A stretch of DNA of 64,000 bases from Pleurodeles waltl (lineage: Eukaryota > Chordata > Amphibia > Caudata > Salamandridae), in the NCBI RefSeq assembly GCF_031143425.1, contig NC_090450.1, positions 170,981,272 through 171,045,271 on the forward strand. The letters are read 5' to 3'. Below are positions 47,475 through 60,675 of the stretch, piece by piece; the stretch's first letter is position 1, and the number at the start of each line of letters is the position of its first letter. Position numbers and translations under genes: made by a program. Below the pieces are notes generated by a model. That model worked only from the letters and a program-made list of their open reading frames with translations, was not told the DNA's origin and ran no database searches.

Positions 47475-50310
47475 AGTGTCATCATTGGGTTCCGCACCCG
47501 CATACACTCTTCTCCAGGTCAGGAAAGCCTCCTGGAAGGAGAGAGAGCGTCTTAACCAATATTCCAGCGGGATCTGTGCAAACTGCAGTTAAAATTACCT
47601 CTGCTACCGGTGAACTTTTGATAATTACAAATAGGGGATGGGGGAGTGGGCCAAGATTAAAAACGTGGTTATGTGGGACGTATTATCAACCCTTTGAATC
47701 AGTAGTCATCATGTTTAAGCCTCATGTGTCCTTATTGGGCACTGGACTTCGTCCGAACCTAGTGAACCTGATCCTTTTGATGATCATCAATCAACATTGT
47801 GTTCAAATTCAGTAAGTTACAGATCTTTGTTATTTTTGAAGAATGATTCTTGTATTACAGGCGCAATTGCTGCCCGCAGCATGAAGGAAAATACACTGAA
47901 GTCAGTACATAATTGTAAGCACGTGATCATATTCCACCCGTGACCTCCTCTAACGAATCCTGATGTGCTACAACAGAACTCACCCGGATCATGCAGCATA
48001 TGTGTTACCTGCCCATCAGGGGTGGGGCAAACAGCCATACATTCATTAAAAATAAAATAATAGGTTGTTAACTTGACTGAGGAGATCATAAAGTGGTTCT
48101 TGCAAACAATGTCGAAAAACTTATATAAAATTAATAAATTTAAAGGATAATAGCTAGCTCCCATGGAGGAAAAGGTGGTCTATAAGAGAAAGTCAGTACG
48201 TACCAGTTTAGTTACTCTTTTGAATGATCCTGTGTGGTGGGTCTTTAGCCAGTAACCACTATTAATTTTGTATTGAGCTATGATGTTTGTAAAACTAGGT
48301 TTGTTTTGTTGAGGTATATGCCTCTTCAGGGTCCTATTGACTGGACCTTTTATGGGCATGTGTATTGTATCTTAGACAATGTTTAGGGCTCTTAGTGTTC
48401 AAACTGACTGCCCTCTAGGTATTGTCCTCCACTGTTGTTGAAAGTTACCATATGGATCAAGATGCACTATGCTAGATTCGATTTTCTATGAATATACATA
48501 TGTCTCCCATCACTTGTTTTTAAATTCTGTGTGGAAGAAAAAAAATATATTTTTTAAAACTTGTGGTTCGTCCCGTGTTAATATGCTATGTTATATTATC
48601 TTAGGGCAGAATCTCTACTGTCTCATTGGAAGCAGGTGGAGGTAAGTGACACTTTAAAACGGGCTACAGTTAGTAAGACTACCAACAGTCAGTATATGAA
48701 AACTGTGTTAAACACAGTCAGAGTAGAATTGGAAATAGCACTATTCGAAGGAGCGGAATTAAAGCATCCACTTAGCTGTGTTTCTCACTTACTTGTATGC
48801 ATGAGACCCTCTGGAACACTCGTCTCTGCTCTCCTCAACGTCCTGCATCTTAATCAGTGGCCACAGTGGCCCAGTTTTTATAAGGTGGTTAAAGAAGCAC
48901 TAATTGTTTTCAGGTGTGCCTCAGGAGATCAAAGGAAGGCAGGGGCACATCTAATGACAAAAAACAGCCCATTTGTTATACATAATAAATTGGATAGTAC
49001 CAAGGGAAAGTGCTCTTCCAAGGTGCACGAGGCACGCTAGTGAACAACTCGTCAAGCTCCATTAACATAAATGCTCCTATCTCGTCACTATTCTCATCCT
49101 TGTTTTAATGCTCGGGCCGTTTTTGATTTTGGAAGAACATCTACTTCTCTTGGTTACTTATCCAAGTTGTTATGTATAGCAATTAGGCTGTATTTCGTCA
49201 TTATATGTGCCTCTCTCTTCCTTTCGATTTCCCACGTCATACCTGAAACCAACAGTGCCTCCTTAACCCTGTTATAAGAACCGAGACACCGTGGCCACTG
49301 AGTTAGATGCAGGACAGGGAGCAGAGCAGAGGCGAGTGTGCCTGAGGGTTTCACACATAGAAGTGAGAAACTCAGCTTGGTGGATGCTTTTCATTCCGCT
49401 CCTTCAAGTTGCTGTCAATAGGACCCTGAAGAGGCATAGAAATTAACAAATCAAACCTTCTACTTTTACAAACATGATGGCTCAATACAAAATTACTAAA
49501 AGTGAGGGAGGCTACTGACCACAGACCTACCACACAGGATCATTCAAGAGTAACTAGAAGGGTACGCACTGACTTTCTCTTATAGGGTCCCCTTTCCTCT
49601 ATGGGAGCCAGTTAGCATCCTTTGATTGTATTCATTTTATACGTTTTCCAACAATATTACTGTTTGGAAGGACCACTATATGATCTCAGTCAACAAGCTG
49701 TTTTTTTTGCATTAAAAAAAAATAAAATAAAAATAATATGGCTATTAACCCAACACACAGCCACCTCGGATGGGCAGGTAACATTTACGCTGGATGATCT
49801 GGGTGAGGTCTGTTGCGTCACACATTGGGATTTGATAGAGGTTCACAAGGGTGGAATATGATCATTTGTTTACAATTATGTTCTGACCTCTGTTTTTCCT
49901 TCAGGCAGCGATTACACCTGTAATACAAGAATAGTTATACAAAAATAACGAAGATCTGCAAGATACCACACTTACTTGAGCACAACACCAATTGATGATA
50001 ATCAACAAAGGGATCTGGTTCACTAGGTCCTGGCGAAGACCAATGACCTGTGAGTGCGCACTAGGCAGAAACATGTTGACCACTAATGTTAAGGACTGAT
50101 AATACATCTGAATAACATCACCACGTTTTTAATCTTACCCCACTCCCTAGCCCCCTACTTTTAATAATTAAAAGTTCACCAGTAGAGGAGGTCATTTTAA
50201 CTGTTATTTGCACAGATTCCACCAAAATCTTGGTACAGACATGCTCCCACATACCAGGAGGCTTCACTCACTAGCAGAAGTACCCAGGTGCAGAACCCGA
50301 TGATGATACT
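47475..50310. repeat. 2.8-kb imperfect palindrome (long inverted repeat)
   Basis: The left arm (47475-49021) and right arm (49129-50310) are reverse complements at roughly 75-80 percent by eye, around a spacer of about 107 bp. Matching pairs include AGTGTCATCATTGGGTTC at 47475 with the complement of 50293-50310; AGATTAAAAACGTGG near 47654 with its complement near 50127; and the pair beginning GAGCGG near 48751 with its complement near 49400. The left arm carries about 405 bp (48342-48746) missing from the right. Related translations occur on opposite strands (48803-49000 plus, 49354-49154 minus), but no protein family was recognised. Two copies of one repeat inserted head to head, or a foldback element, would both explain it. 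Confidence 0.85.
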
Positions 50311-52867
50311 GTTAGAGGCTGGCCCTCTATGTAGTGTACAAAACCAAGTACACTAAGCAGAGGGTCCGGACAACCACATCTTAGTTTTCAGGGTAAAAAT
50401 CAGACCACCTAATGCTCTAATTTTTAAGGTAGCTGGTAGAGCAGTTAGGCTAATCCAGGAGATGTGCTAAGTATTTGCTGTACTCACAAATCCAATCATG
50501 CACCACACACACTCAATGAATAACTCGAGGCCAGAATTTTTAAAAATATACTTCAGACTTTTATATAATTCTTAAGACCAAAATCTTTGGAATAGGTGAA
50601 GTACTTTTCTTGTTATGACTTTTTAGCAAAGGTAGTCTTTCTGTGTGTAAGGCAGTCACTTTAAAAAGGCATTAAAAATCACAAGGTTGAGTTACCAGTT
50701 TCTTCTTTTGCAGGGTGGTCGCAGGGGTCAGTGGGCACCTCGTGCCAGCTGGAGAGCTTCGGACAGCAACAGGAACAGCGTTGGAGAACTTCCTGGCAAA
50801 GGGAATGGGCCACCTGGATAGGTCACTTGGAAAAGGAGCTGGTTTGCAAATTCAAAGTGGTGCCTGAGGGTCCCCTTTGGCTGTTGACGTCACAAGGGGT
50901 TGGGGACCCGGGGCACACAGCAGATCACCCCGATGCAAGGCCCAGGGCGGCCAGTTGCAGGGCATTTTGGAGGTATTGGATGCTGTGCGCAATGAAGTCC
51001 GCTGGAGCCAAGTCTCTTTGAGGGCTGCTTGCAAGACAACGGGGGCACTCCGGTCGGAGGTCTGGGGTGTTCCTGAAGTCCCTCAAATGGGCCTAACAGC
51101 TCAGGGGGAGCTGGTTTTCTCCTGGTCTGGCGTCAGCTGACCAGGACCCAGGGTACTGCTCTATCTCATCCACAAGGGGCCGCAGCGCCACCAAACTTTG
51201 TACAATTGGAGGGAACTTCCGGACTGTCTGTGTGTCGTTGGGTCCGGCAGTGACTTACGGTCACTTTTACTTGCTTTTCTTGAATGGTACTTCCACTCAG
51301 GAGGGAGATCTCGGGTGATCCTTGAAGCGTGGAGGTACTCTGGGTTTCTTGGGATCGGTCCAGTATTCAGCTCCTCTGCTGTCGAGCTTGTCGAGACTCC
51401 GGTGCAGAAAGCAGGGGTCTTGGCGCCTCTTCTGGTGCAGCAGGTCCTTCGTTCTCATCCTGGCAGTTTCTTTGGTGCTGGTCTTCTTCTCTTCTTGGGA
51501 TCTTTTCAAATCTAAAAATCTTGGTCTAGGGGAGGCCACTAAATACTGAATTTAGTGGGCGTTTTAGGGGGAACATGGTAGTGTCCAATGGGGCACTTAC
51601 CCTTGGGTGGCTACACCCACTATAGTGACCACTTCCGGTGGGAAGGCTCACTTCTCTAAACCTCAGTGGCTGTTTTTCTCCATTCCAAGATGGAGAAAAC
51701 TTAATCAGAGGGTCCACTTCGCATGCAAGCCCTTAGAGGTGGTGCATGCTCAGTAAGGCTCCTCCTCCTACCCTTTGCCTGGTTTCCCACCTTTGCTCCC
51801 ACCAAAAGTGGGGGTTTGCAAAGGGGAAAGCCCTCTGCTGCTAGCAGCAGGCCTGGGGGCTCGAGTTTCAGGGGCTGTAGCCCTTTGAAGCTCACCACCA
51901 GGGTGATGCACATTCCTGAGGGAGGGGGGAGTTAGCTCCTCCACCCAGGAAGGGCATTGTTTTACTGACCAGAGAGCCAGGGCTCTCCCTCAGGTTTGTA
52001 AACTGGCTGTCTGGCGTGGCAGATGGATGGAACCAGCCAGCAACTCTGCCAGTTAGGATTAGCTTTTGCAGGGGGCACCTCCAAGGTGGCCCCCTGGGTA
52101 CATTTAAAGGTTAAATCCAATACTGTTATCAGTTTGGATTTAGTATTCTGAGTTGTTTGATACCAAATAACCCAGGGTGCAGAGTGGCCATTATGTAGCT
52201 GGGGAACTCATGTTTGACCAGTGCCCAGTACACACATTAGAATGGCTTCTCTGTTCTCTCACTATGTCCTAGGTTTACAAAGGGTACAGTGGAGGCATAC
52301 TGCTCATGCAGCTATGCCCTCACATATGATAAGGTGCACCCTACCATAGGGCTGAAAGGCCTGCTAGAGGGGTGACTTACCCATAACATATGCAGTGTAT
52401 GGTGAACAGGAAACACAGAGTGTGCCATGTCGAGTATATCTTTTTAGGGTTGCCCCAGTACACTCAGCCTGCAATGGCAATGCTGGGTACATCTGGATAC
52501 AGGGCCCTTGGGGGTGACACAATCAGTGCCCCACCTCCTAGCTGTCCGATATGCTTTCAGCTCCACAGGATGGGCAAATTTGTGTGTCTACCACCTATAT
52601 ACCCAACCTGGGGAGGGGGTGAGAGGTCTGCAGGAGGGGTTGTTTGAGCTGGCAATGAAGGCAGAAAGTCCACTAGACCTTCACGGAATGGACTGCAACA
52701 TTGACCCATCCTGTCACTGTGAAAGACTGCTGGGGTTAGACACTGTCATTGCGGCACCTGCCTAATTGTCCTCCCACTGCCAATTCCTGATGTCTAGTGG
52801 GCTGTCTGCCCTCTAAGAGGGTGAAAAGAAAGGTGTTTTATTTTATTTGGGGGGGGGGGGGGGGGGG
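50309..52867 (+). mobile_element. GC-rich non-coding mobile-element-like block
   Basis: Base composition rises sharply from about 50700. The block starts TGTTAGAGGCTGGCCCTC directly at the end of the palindrome and ends near a 19-bp G run (52849-52867). No frame encodes a recognisable protein; many short overlapping frames are by-products of high GC. The beginning TG, the AT-rich first 400 bp followed by a GC-rich interior (TTTTGCAGGGTGGTCGCAGG onward), and the lack of coding content suggest a large non-autonomous retrotransposon derivative. No matching terminal repeat was found, so the class is uncertain; a non-autonomous DNA transposon is also possible. Confidence 0.4.
52849..52867 (+). repeat. 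Poly(G) run, 19 bp
   Basis: Uninterrupted G homopolymer after TTTTATTTTATTT. Confidence 0.9.
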
Positions 52868-55800
52868 CACGAGTACTGAACTAGTTTGTATGGAGGATAA
52901 GATTTTCACATCCTGTTGCACGCCAGAGGACGCTAATGTCTAGTCCTCTGCATAAAAACTGTTACCTAGGACCTTGTAAACAATTCATTGATCTAAATCA
53001 TCTCAGATTAAGACTTTGGCAACCGCAACACTACAAGGATGTTTAACATTCTCAATAGTCTAGTGTAAATGTAACTACTATTTCAGCCCAGTGTGTGCAA
53101 AAATTATATTGTCTTATGTACGGTAATTCTGCTAAATTCCGACATGGAGTGGGGAACAAACCGGCGTCGACATTTTTTTACTTTTGTATGTCAAAATCCT
53201 TGGAAAGCTATATACAAAAAGCCAAAAACGTAGAGAGTTAAAGAACCAACACCCTTCTCATCACACTAACAACTGAGGCTGCAGATTATAAGCTTACTTC
53301 CATGAGCTGTTATTGTGAGCTAAGAAGTTGAATGTCTCTCTAAGACCTCGCAGCACTGACAGCTTACAGAAGGGATCCGCAGAACATATTGCTTTGTTCC
53401 TTAAGAAGAGTGATCCATGCCAATATCTACAATGGAGACAGCAAATGAACAGCAGCATCAAGGTTTGCCACTACAGCCTGGCTTGGGCAGGTAGCAGAAA
53501 AATCATTTATTCATTATATTGGAATGATGATTTGATGCAATTCCCAATGTTGTAAATGTTCCTATAGGGATAACCTGAAGTGCAGCTTTTTTCCCCCAAA
53601 AAGCACACTCCACAAGTTTCTTAATAGCTTAGTGTGTTTGGTGAGCTTCATTATCACCTGTCCAAAACAATTAGTGTGTTTGAGGGTAAGTGCAGGTACA
53701 TTACTGTAAAACGTGTTCCATTTAGGAGGATGATATTCAAAGGCTCATGAATGGCAGCGAGATGCTTCGAGGAGAGCTAGGCCCCTTAAAAGAACATTTA
53801 AGCAACAATTCCACTGGGTACATACTTTATGGAGTTTGCCAAGTAACGAAGTTAAAATGGCAGGGCTCTGTCACTTAAAACGACACACTAGTTGGATATC
53901 ATTTATAAACAAGTTTCCCAAAAATACAAACCAGTTTTTACTCAAAAGGTCATGAGGCTAAAACTAAAATTAGTGTCAGTCATACCGGTAGGTGAAACAA
54001 CAACAACAACGCAAGTGCCTGCACTTGCGAACTACAATTTTAAAAAAAGTAAAATATATTTAAAAAAAAAAAAAAATGGGGGCATCAGAAGAGCCACAGA
54101 TCATAGTCAGTTTTTAATGTTTCAGAATAATTCTATTTCTGAATGCTCTACAGCCAAACGAAATGACAAGTACATTCAGATCAGCAAATGTGAGCCTAAC
54201 AAATTAAAGAGGGCCATTGAGAATCATGTATACAAATCAGTTAGGCAGCATTTCCTTCGAGTTACCGAAAAAATTAAGAGGTTGAAAAAATGCTGAGGAA
54301 AGTATTCGAATAAAGCAAAATAACAACCATTTGCGGTCGGAACATGGCGGTGAGAAAGCGAGTAGCATCTTAGCAGAACAAACTAATTTCATGCCATCAC
54401 TCGGCAGTTTTAAATATGCCCAGGAGGTTGAATCCAAACATGATCCTTAATCAGAAGTTTGGGTGATAGTTTCATTTACAAACCTTAGTAGTTCTCAACA
54501 GCAGTTCTTAAAACCTAGTCTCTGGAAAAAGCAATACAAGAGATTTCAGCCAAACAGCTTACACTTCCTAGAAAGAAGTGCCCTGGTCGTTAAAGGAAAC
54601 CATTTAGATAAGGAGTACAACAGCAACGTTTGCGCAGGAGATTGTAGAAGAAACAACGATAAATAATTCTTCTGGGGTTCTTCAGATCTCCAATCCCAGC
54701 TTAAGCTTCATCACAGGTAGTATGGCTGTAAAAAACAAATCTTGTGACAACACAAACAATTTAAACATTACTTTGCTGAAAAAGAAAGATTAGTTAACAG
54801 AAATTCAAGGACGAACCACCATAGAGCTGTCTGATATACAACTGATTAGAGGGCATAACTGCATTGGAAACCAGTGCTCCAAAACAGATCTAAAATTCTA
54901 AAGTGAAGAGGCCTAAACACATTTAAGAGTTCCGCAAGAATGCCCGTTTCCAGAGATCAACGCTGCGTCAGGTAGTAAATGCTGTAAAAAGTGAAGACAA
55001 AAATCAGGAGCAGGGAATTCAATGTGATCACTTGTCAGTCAACATGTTAAAATTTTGTTGTGCTCAGTGCATGCAAGCTCAAACGTCTAATTAGGGACGT
55101 AACTAAAGCTAACATGGTTGTGGGAAAGCTCATACAATTGGTTCTCTGTTACTTGGATTACAATCTTGTATTTATGAATCCTTTCATTAAGAATCTAGTT
55201 ATAGGTGCCAAATAGGATTAAAAAGGTAGCCAAAAATCAGGACATTTTCACTTGAATAAGGCTAACACAAATGGGAAGTTTTCCAACCACTGAAATTTAT
55301 GTAACCAGTGGGTGAAAAACTCTGGGCACAACTCTTTACTGTTTTACTAATAAGGGTACCATTTGGCAATCAAAACTAAAATTATATTAACAGCCTGGGC
55401 AATGGTGTTTAGACACGTTGCATTACTATTCTGTGGAAATGCAACAGCAAACGTAAAGGTTATTCTTGTTTGAGGTATTTAAAAAATGAAGTATCTGCTT
55501 CATTGTAAAGCATTTTCTGACGTCAGTGTTCCCCCAAGGAACAGCAGGAGGATGACAAAAATGCATCATGAATACACTAAAAATTGCCAAAGTTTCTATG
55601 CTTGACAGAAACAGATACAGATCGCTGGTCAGGACAAAGTCACATTTCATTCCTACAAGTAACTTTTGAAGGATAATGAATCCATCTGTAAAGTAGAACC
55701 TCCTCATTTCAAAGTCAAATTATTTGAATAAGGGTTCTGGCAATGGCAGAACCCTTTTACAAAGCAGACAGAATGGTGTATGTGGTAGTTGTTAAGATGA

Positions 55801-58689
55801 TATGGTCTGCAATTAATTAAGACTGCCCTGTTATCTGCAGGAGAAGAAATTAGATTATCTTCCACTGATTTCAGCAAGACAGAATGAAACAAGAATAAAC
55901 TGTGTTTGCATGGAACTTCCACAGATAGTGTATAGGAGGATTTGAAAAAGGCGGGAGCTCCCGTAAGCAACGCCCATTAACATTTAATCTACGCCTAAGT
56001 ATTTGTGGCAATTAGAGGAGGGATAAGATTACAGGTTTCTCCATCACCATTCTTTAAGGAGCTGGGCATCTAAGCATGCTAAATTGCTGCTAGCAATCTT
56101 CCTGACCATCGGCCAGCATTAATTACACTCTAGAAATAAAATATGCACCTTTAGAATTGATTTTGCCAATGTAACACATCTTGTAACGAGCAATTTGTCA
56201 AACTCACCAATGATTGGTTTGTTGGATTTCTCATGATGGATTCAGAAAGCAATGGATATATCTAGAAGCCTGTCTAACATGATGCTAAGAGAAGATGTGG
56301 TATGGCAGAAGATATTCCTCTTGTTCTCCCATGACACCACAATAAAGCATCAACACGCCTGTTGGATCAAGAAGTATAGGTGCATTCATCAATAGCAAAT
56401 CAAATATTTTAGTCTCATTTTTTTTTTATGGGTGAAGTAGTTGTAGGCATCAGAATGTGACTGTTTTGATGCAGTTAAAACAACTATAGACTGTATACAT
56501 ATAAATACCAAATAAAATATAGGAAGCGACGTATAAGGTTTTCTAAAATGGCAGTATTCATTCTAGATAGGAATATGCATGTGCCAACTGTATATAGCCA
56601 AGCAAAGGTAGAAAATGTAATTGTTTTGAGATACTACGGGCCTTACTGCCAAAGGGTTATTTATGTCTTTAAAGATCACATTTGCATTTGATTATTGAAG
56701 GGGGGGGGACCACAACAAATGTGCATGTATTTGTGATGTTGCATGAAATTGGTTCTATGTAGGATCAAAGTTTAAATATTTATCTACCGTTATGAAATGT
56801 AAAAATGCTATTCAATTAACTGAAACAGAACTTATTTTAAAATAAAATTAAAAGAAGTGTACAGCATCCCAAAATGTAACGACCTCCATTACTAGCAAAC
56901 CAGCTTAACAAAAAAAAAAATATATCTTGGGAGTCGTCCTTTGGGTTAGCTGTATTTTGGGCATTAGAAAAACATTTTTAACTTTCCACTTGACTAAATA
57001 CGTAGAGTTTCCCATGTAACATATATACGGAAATCGAATACCAACCACACTCAGAAGACAATGCATTACACAAGTTCACCGAGCAAGTTGATTTTAAAAA
57101 TAGTTAATAAAAATAAAATATCTAAAAACATTTTCAAGTAGTTTTTCCGAGACCAAAAACGTTACTATGTTTAACCTGGAAGTTTCTACAAGGATAGCAC
57201 AATTTATGCGGTGTCGGAGGAATAAGGACCAAGGAGGCAGGGGTTTCAGTGGAGGGTCCTGTATCATCTGTAACTTCAAACTACCAAACAAATCACGGGT
57301 AAAGAAAAATACCGAGAAGCAAGTTCACCATTAAGTGTAGTCAAGATAAACGTTTAACGGTGTATAATATACTCCCGGTTACCAAGTGCAATGACATGGT
57401 TCTTAAGGTACGTTCTCGCATTTGGGTTGCTCAGTTATTTACTGTAAACATTCATATGCAGACAAAGAAATTGTACAGATCGAGGTCTAGAAGGGCAAAC
57501 ATTTGCATAATTCCAGTTATTAGTCAATCTTATTCTGTAACTAAAGGAAGCAAGTGAAAGTGAGTGTAGACAGACATTTTTACGCATGTCGCCAAACAAA
57601 ATACGGAAAAGTAGAAAACAAAAGAGACGTCACTAAAAAGGTTCATTGGAATGTATCGTTCAAATATTGAAAAGCTGAGCTTTCAATTTCTGAATAGTGT
57701 ACTAAAATGTGATTTTTACCAACAGGCTTTTAGAAGCGTGGAGCTCTTACTTAATGGAAAATTTAAATGCAGCTGCTCTAGTCCAGCCCCAAGTTGTATT
57801 TATCGGTATGCGGCAATACTGATACTTTGAATCGTTTCATAACAATCATGTACTTTCTCCCAAATGACCCTTACTCAAATGATCAACTGACATTCTAGGT
57901 CTGGCGTTTTCGATGCTAGGGTATGTTTTTTTTTTTTTGCTTTATTTATGCTTTAAAGTGTCATTAATATACACACACAGGGGCCACTGTCCCCATCCAA
58001 ATAAAAATAACTCATTCCTCTTGAGTGACTAAGGAGGTTCAAAGTATGCTTGCTTATTGTATTTACATTTGATATTTACTTAAATAGCACCTAGTTATAG
58101 TACTTGCAGTTTAGGTGTACAATTAGGTTTCAAACTATTTCTGCTTCCTTGTCATTCAAAGGTGTTATTAAGTCTTTAAAGTGACACTAACACTATAGCT
58201 AACTGCAGTGTCTGTGCTTGTTTAAGGTGGTGATTTATTATTGTGTCCTTCACAAACAATGACAGCAAAATGCATAACAGGACGGACAGGCATGTTATTT
58301 AAAAAACATGATTAGTAAGAAAAGCCACAAATGTAAAATTTACTAACCCCATTTGGTGGCCATTTTTAGGCAGTGAATATTTTTCTTTTTTTTCCCCCTT
58401 TTTATTTTATTTTTGTTGTTGCAAGTTTTCCCAAAATTAGCCAAAAATGTCACCATGGTATCAACTTGGCAAGGCCAGACCAATTGCCTCTACCAATACT
58501 TATTTGAAAGGCATACACCAATTTAAGCCTTCATTCTTCTCGGGCATAAATTAGGAGTTTGCTGTGAAACGTGCCTTATCTCTGTGTTAAATTATAGCAC
58601 ACGACGATTCCTATACTTAGTAAGGCACAACCTTGCATAAGTAAGGAGCACAATCGGGGACCTAGATCCTTAAGCAGAAATACGTCCCT
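52868..58689. other. Non-coding AT-rich stretch
   Basis: No recognisable coding region. It includes a perfect 9-bp palindrome with a 2-nt centre at 54010-54029 (CGCAAGTGC-CT-GCACTTGCG) next to CAACAACAACAAC, and poly(A) at 54062-54076. The 134-codon plus-strand frame at 53892-54296 crosses this poly(A) and is low complexity. Confidence 0.55.
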
Positions 58690-59100
58690 GACCGCAGGTG
58701 AGCACTCTTTTTGGGTCGAGCCTGCGTTGCATGCGCTCGCGCATGCGTATCGCAGCGAGACGCTTTAGGTATTAGAAAAGGGCTTGGAGCCCTGTCGACA
58801 TCACGTCAGTGTTTTTCATTGGTTTGTGGGCTTGCCTAGTAAAATCTGCTTGCTTTCATTAGTCGAAGGCATGCATACGTCATGCCTTTTCCGGTGGCTA
58901 GCCCTCCTCGAGCGCAGCGACCAAGTACAGAAAACATGCGAGGCTCGCCGTTTTCTGTCCGGCTCGTGGACTACTTTTTCTCTATTTTCTTAGCGCGATT
59001 TTGCTTGGCAGAAGTCGAGCGCTTTACACAGTTAATTGCACTTTTTAGGGTTACGTACATAAAAGCACTTTTGCCAATAGATGAAAAGTCGGGTTAGGAG
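58690..59100. repeat. CpG-rich block with nested palindromes, repeat candidate
   Basis: About 400 bp rich in CpG inside AT-rich DNA. It has a palindrome GCATGCGC-TC-GCGCATGC at 58729-58746, a nearby GGCATGCATACGTCATGCC at 58868-58886, and GACATCACGTCAGTG at 58798-58812, which contains CRE/ATF-like half sites. There is no open frame of note. CpG retention suggests a recently arrived repeat or an unmethylated regulatory island. The sequence reads like a dispersed element, but this could not be tested. Confidence 0.4.
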
Positions 59101-60675
59101 TTTACAACGCGATCAGCTCCAACATGAGCAAACGCGAGACCCGTTTCATTGCAAATGTTGGTTTCTCTTCTTCCTGATCCTTCCCGGGTTCCAGTGGAGA
59201 CCTCTGCAACATATTCAAGAAACGTAGTTCAAGTCTGCTGCCGAGCCATATCTCAAAGGCAGTATTAAAAAAAAATACTTTAAAAGAAAACATGCTAGGA
59301 AGCTCAAGTATGTGCACAATACCTTACAAGAAACATGCAAATTCGACTGACAAAGGAAAAGAGTAAGGAATGTGCCCTTCTGTACATCATCTACTTTGGT
59401 ATCAATCAGCTGCATATTCACATGTGCCGTTGTCAGCTCTAAAAATAGGCATGTAAAGATGGGATGTAAGATACACACGAAAGAAATGTATATGCAAGGA
59501 AGTTTCTCTGATGAATGAATTCTCCAATTCAAGCTGTGAATAGTGAAGTGTTATGTTTATGTATTGCATGAACCTTACCATTGTATCGCTGCCCCCCCCA
59601 AACACCCTCCTATACCACAACTCTTGCTTTACTCATATGCCAAATAGCTTAAAGTTCATGCTATTTTGAAAGCAGCTTTGACATTGACATTGCCTTTGCC
59701 TTACATACAGCATTCACCTACCAGCTAGTCACCAGTCAAGGTTTTAAAGCAGGGGCATTTTCCAGTGGAAGGATATCGATACACACTTGATAAGGACCAC
59801 TGACGTTGTGATACAAAACAGCCTCCAAATTGATGATAACTGGGTACAACCCACCATAGAAAGGAATGGGATGGCACCGGAGTCCTAGGCAAATTACTGC
59901 TAGGTAAACTTGTTTTACATTAAGCTCTTTGACAAGCTGATGTGTATAATCTAGGCATACATATGCAATCACATTTAATGCAAATCAGAGTACAATTGGG
60001 CTATCAAAAGCAAAAGGTCAAAGAATCCAACCATAAGGTCAGTAAGTGTCAGCAAATATACTATTATCCAAATTAATGTTTAAACCACATCACCACCACA
60101 GGATTGTCTTTAGTTGTACTGCAGGTTTCAACTTTGGAACAGCAAGCACTGATCCTGAACACCAACTAATCTACTACAAAATCTAATCATTAATGTTTTT
60201 TACTGAAATAGAAAGTATAGACATTCGTAACTCAAATTTAGAAAATATTGAAGTAGGTAAACATTTCTAAGTGTAAACATTTATCTGTAGCTTAAAAATA
60301 TTGATAAAAATGAATTTGCTTCATGTACTGCAACACTTGAAAGCCTGAGTTTCAAAATAGATATCCATGCATGTACATAAAAGGGACGCTATATAATACA
60401 ATATTATCTCTCTTACTTCCCATATATATGATAACCTTTTTATGCAATTATGTACCTATGTCTTAGCTCCTTTAATCCCACTGTAGCTATATAAAATCAC
60501 CTCTCTTCAAATCACTACTCTATTTCTCATCCTACACCTCTTCCAAAATATCCTCTACTCAGGATGATCCCATTCCTCATTTTACTACTATGATGTCCAA
60601 AATAACCCTTTCTAGAGTCTTTCCTTCTCTATTGCGCCTTTATCCTATTAAATCCAACTAATAGGCTCATCTCTA
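59101..60675. other. Non-coding AT-rich stretch
   Basis: No recognisable coding region or long repeat. Confidence 0.55.

Noticed and set aside
48588..49040. 150-codon plus-strand frame
   Set aside because: Part of it recurs as a diverged minus-strand frame in the opposite palindrome arm, but no protein family is recognisable and the flanking arm sequence is equally similar outside the frame. It was treated as repeat.
50731..52765. Many overlapping frames of 60-105 codons on both strands
   Set aside because: High GC lowers stop frequency. Frames overlap in several phases and none has a recognisable domain.
53892..54296. 134-codon plus-strand frame
   Set aside because: It is Lys/Asn-rich, crosses a poly(A) run and a CAA repeat, and has no domain.
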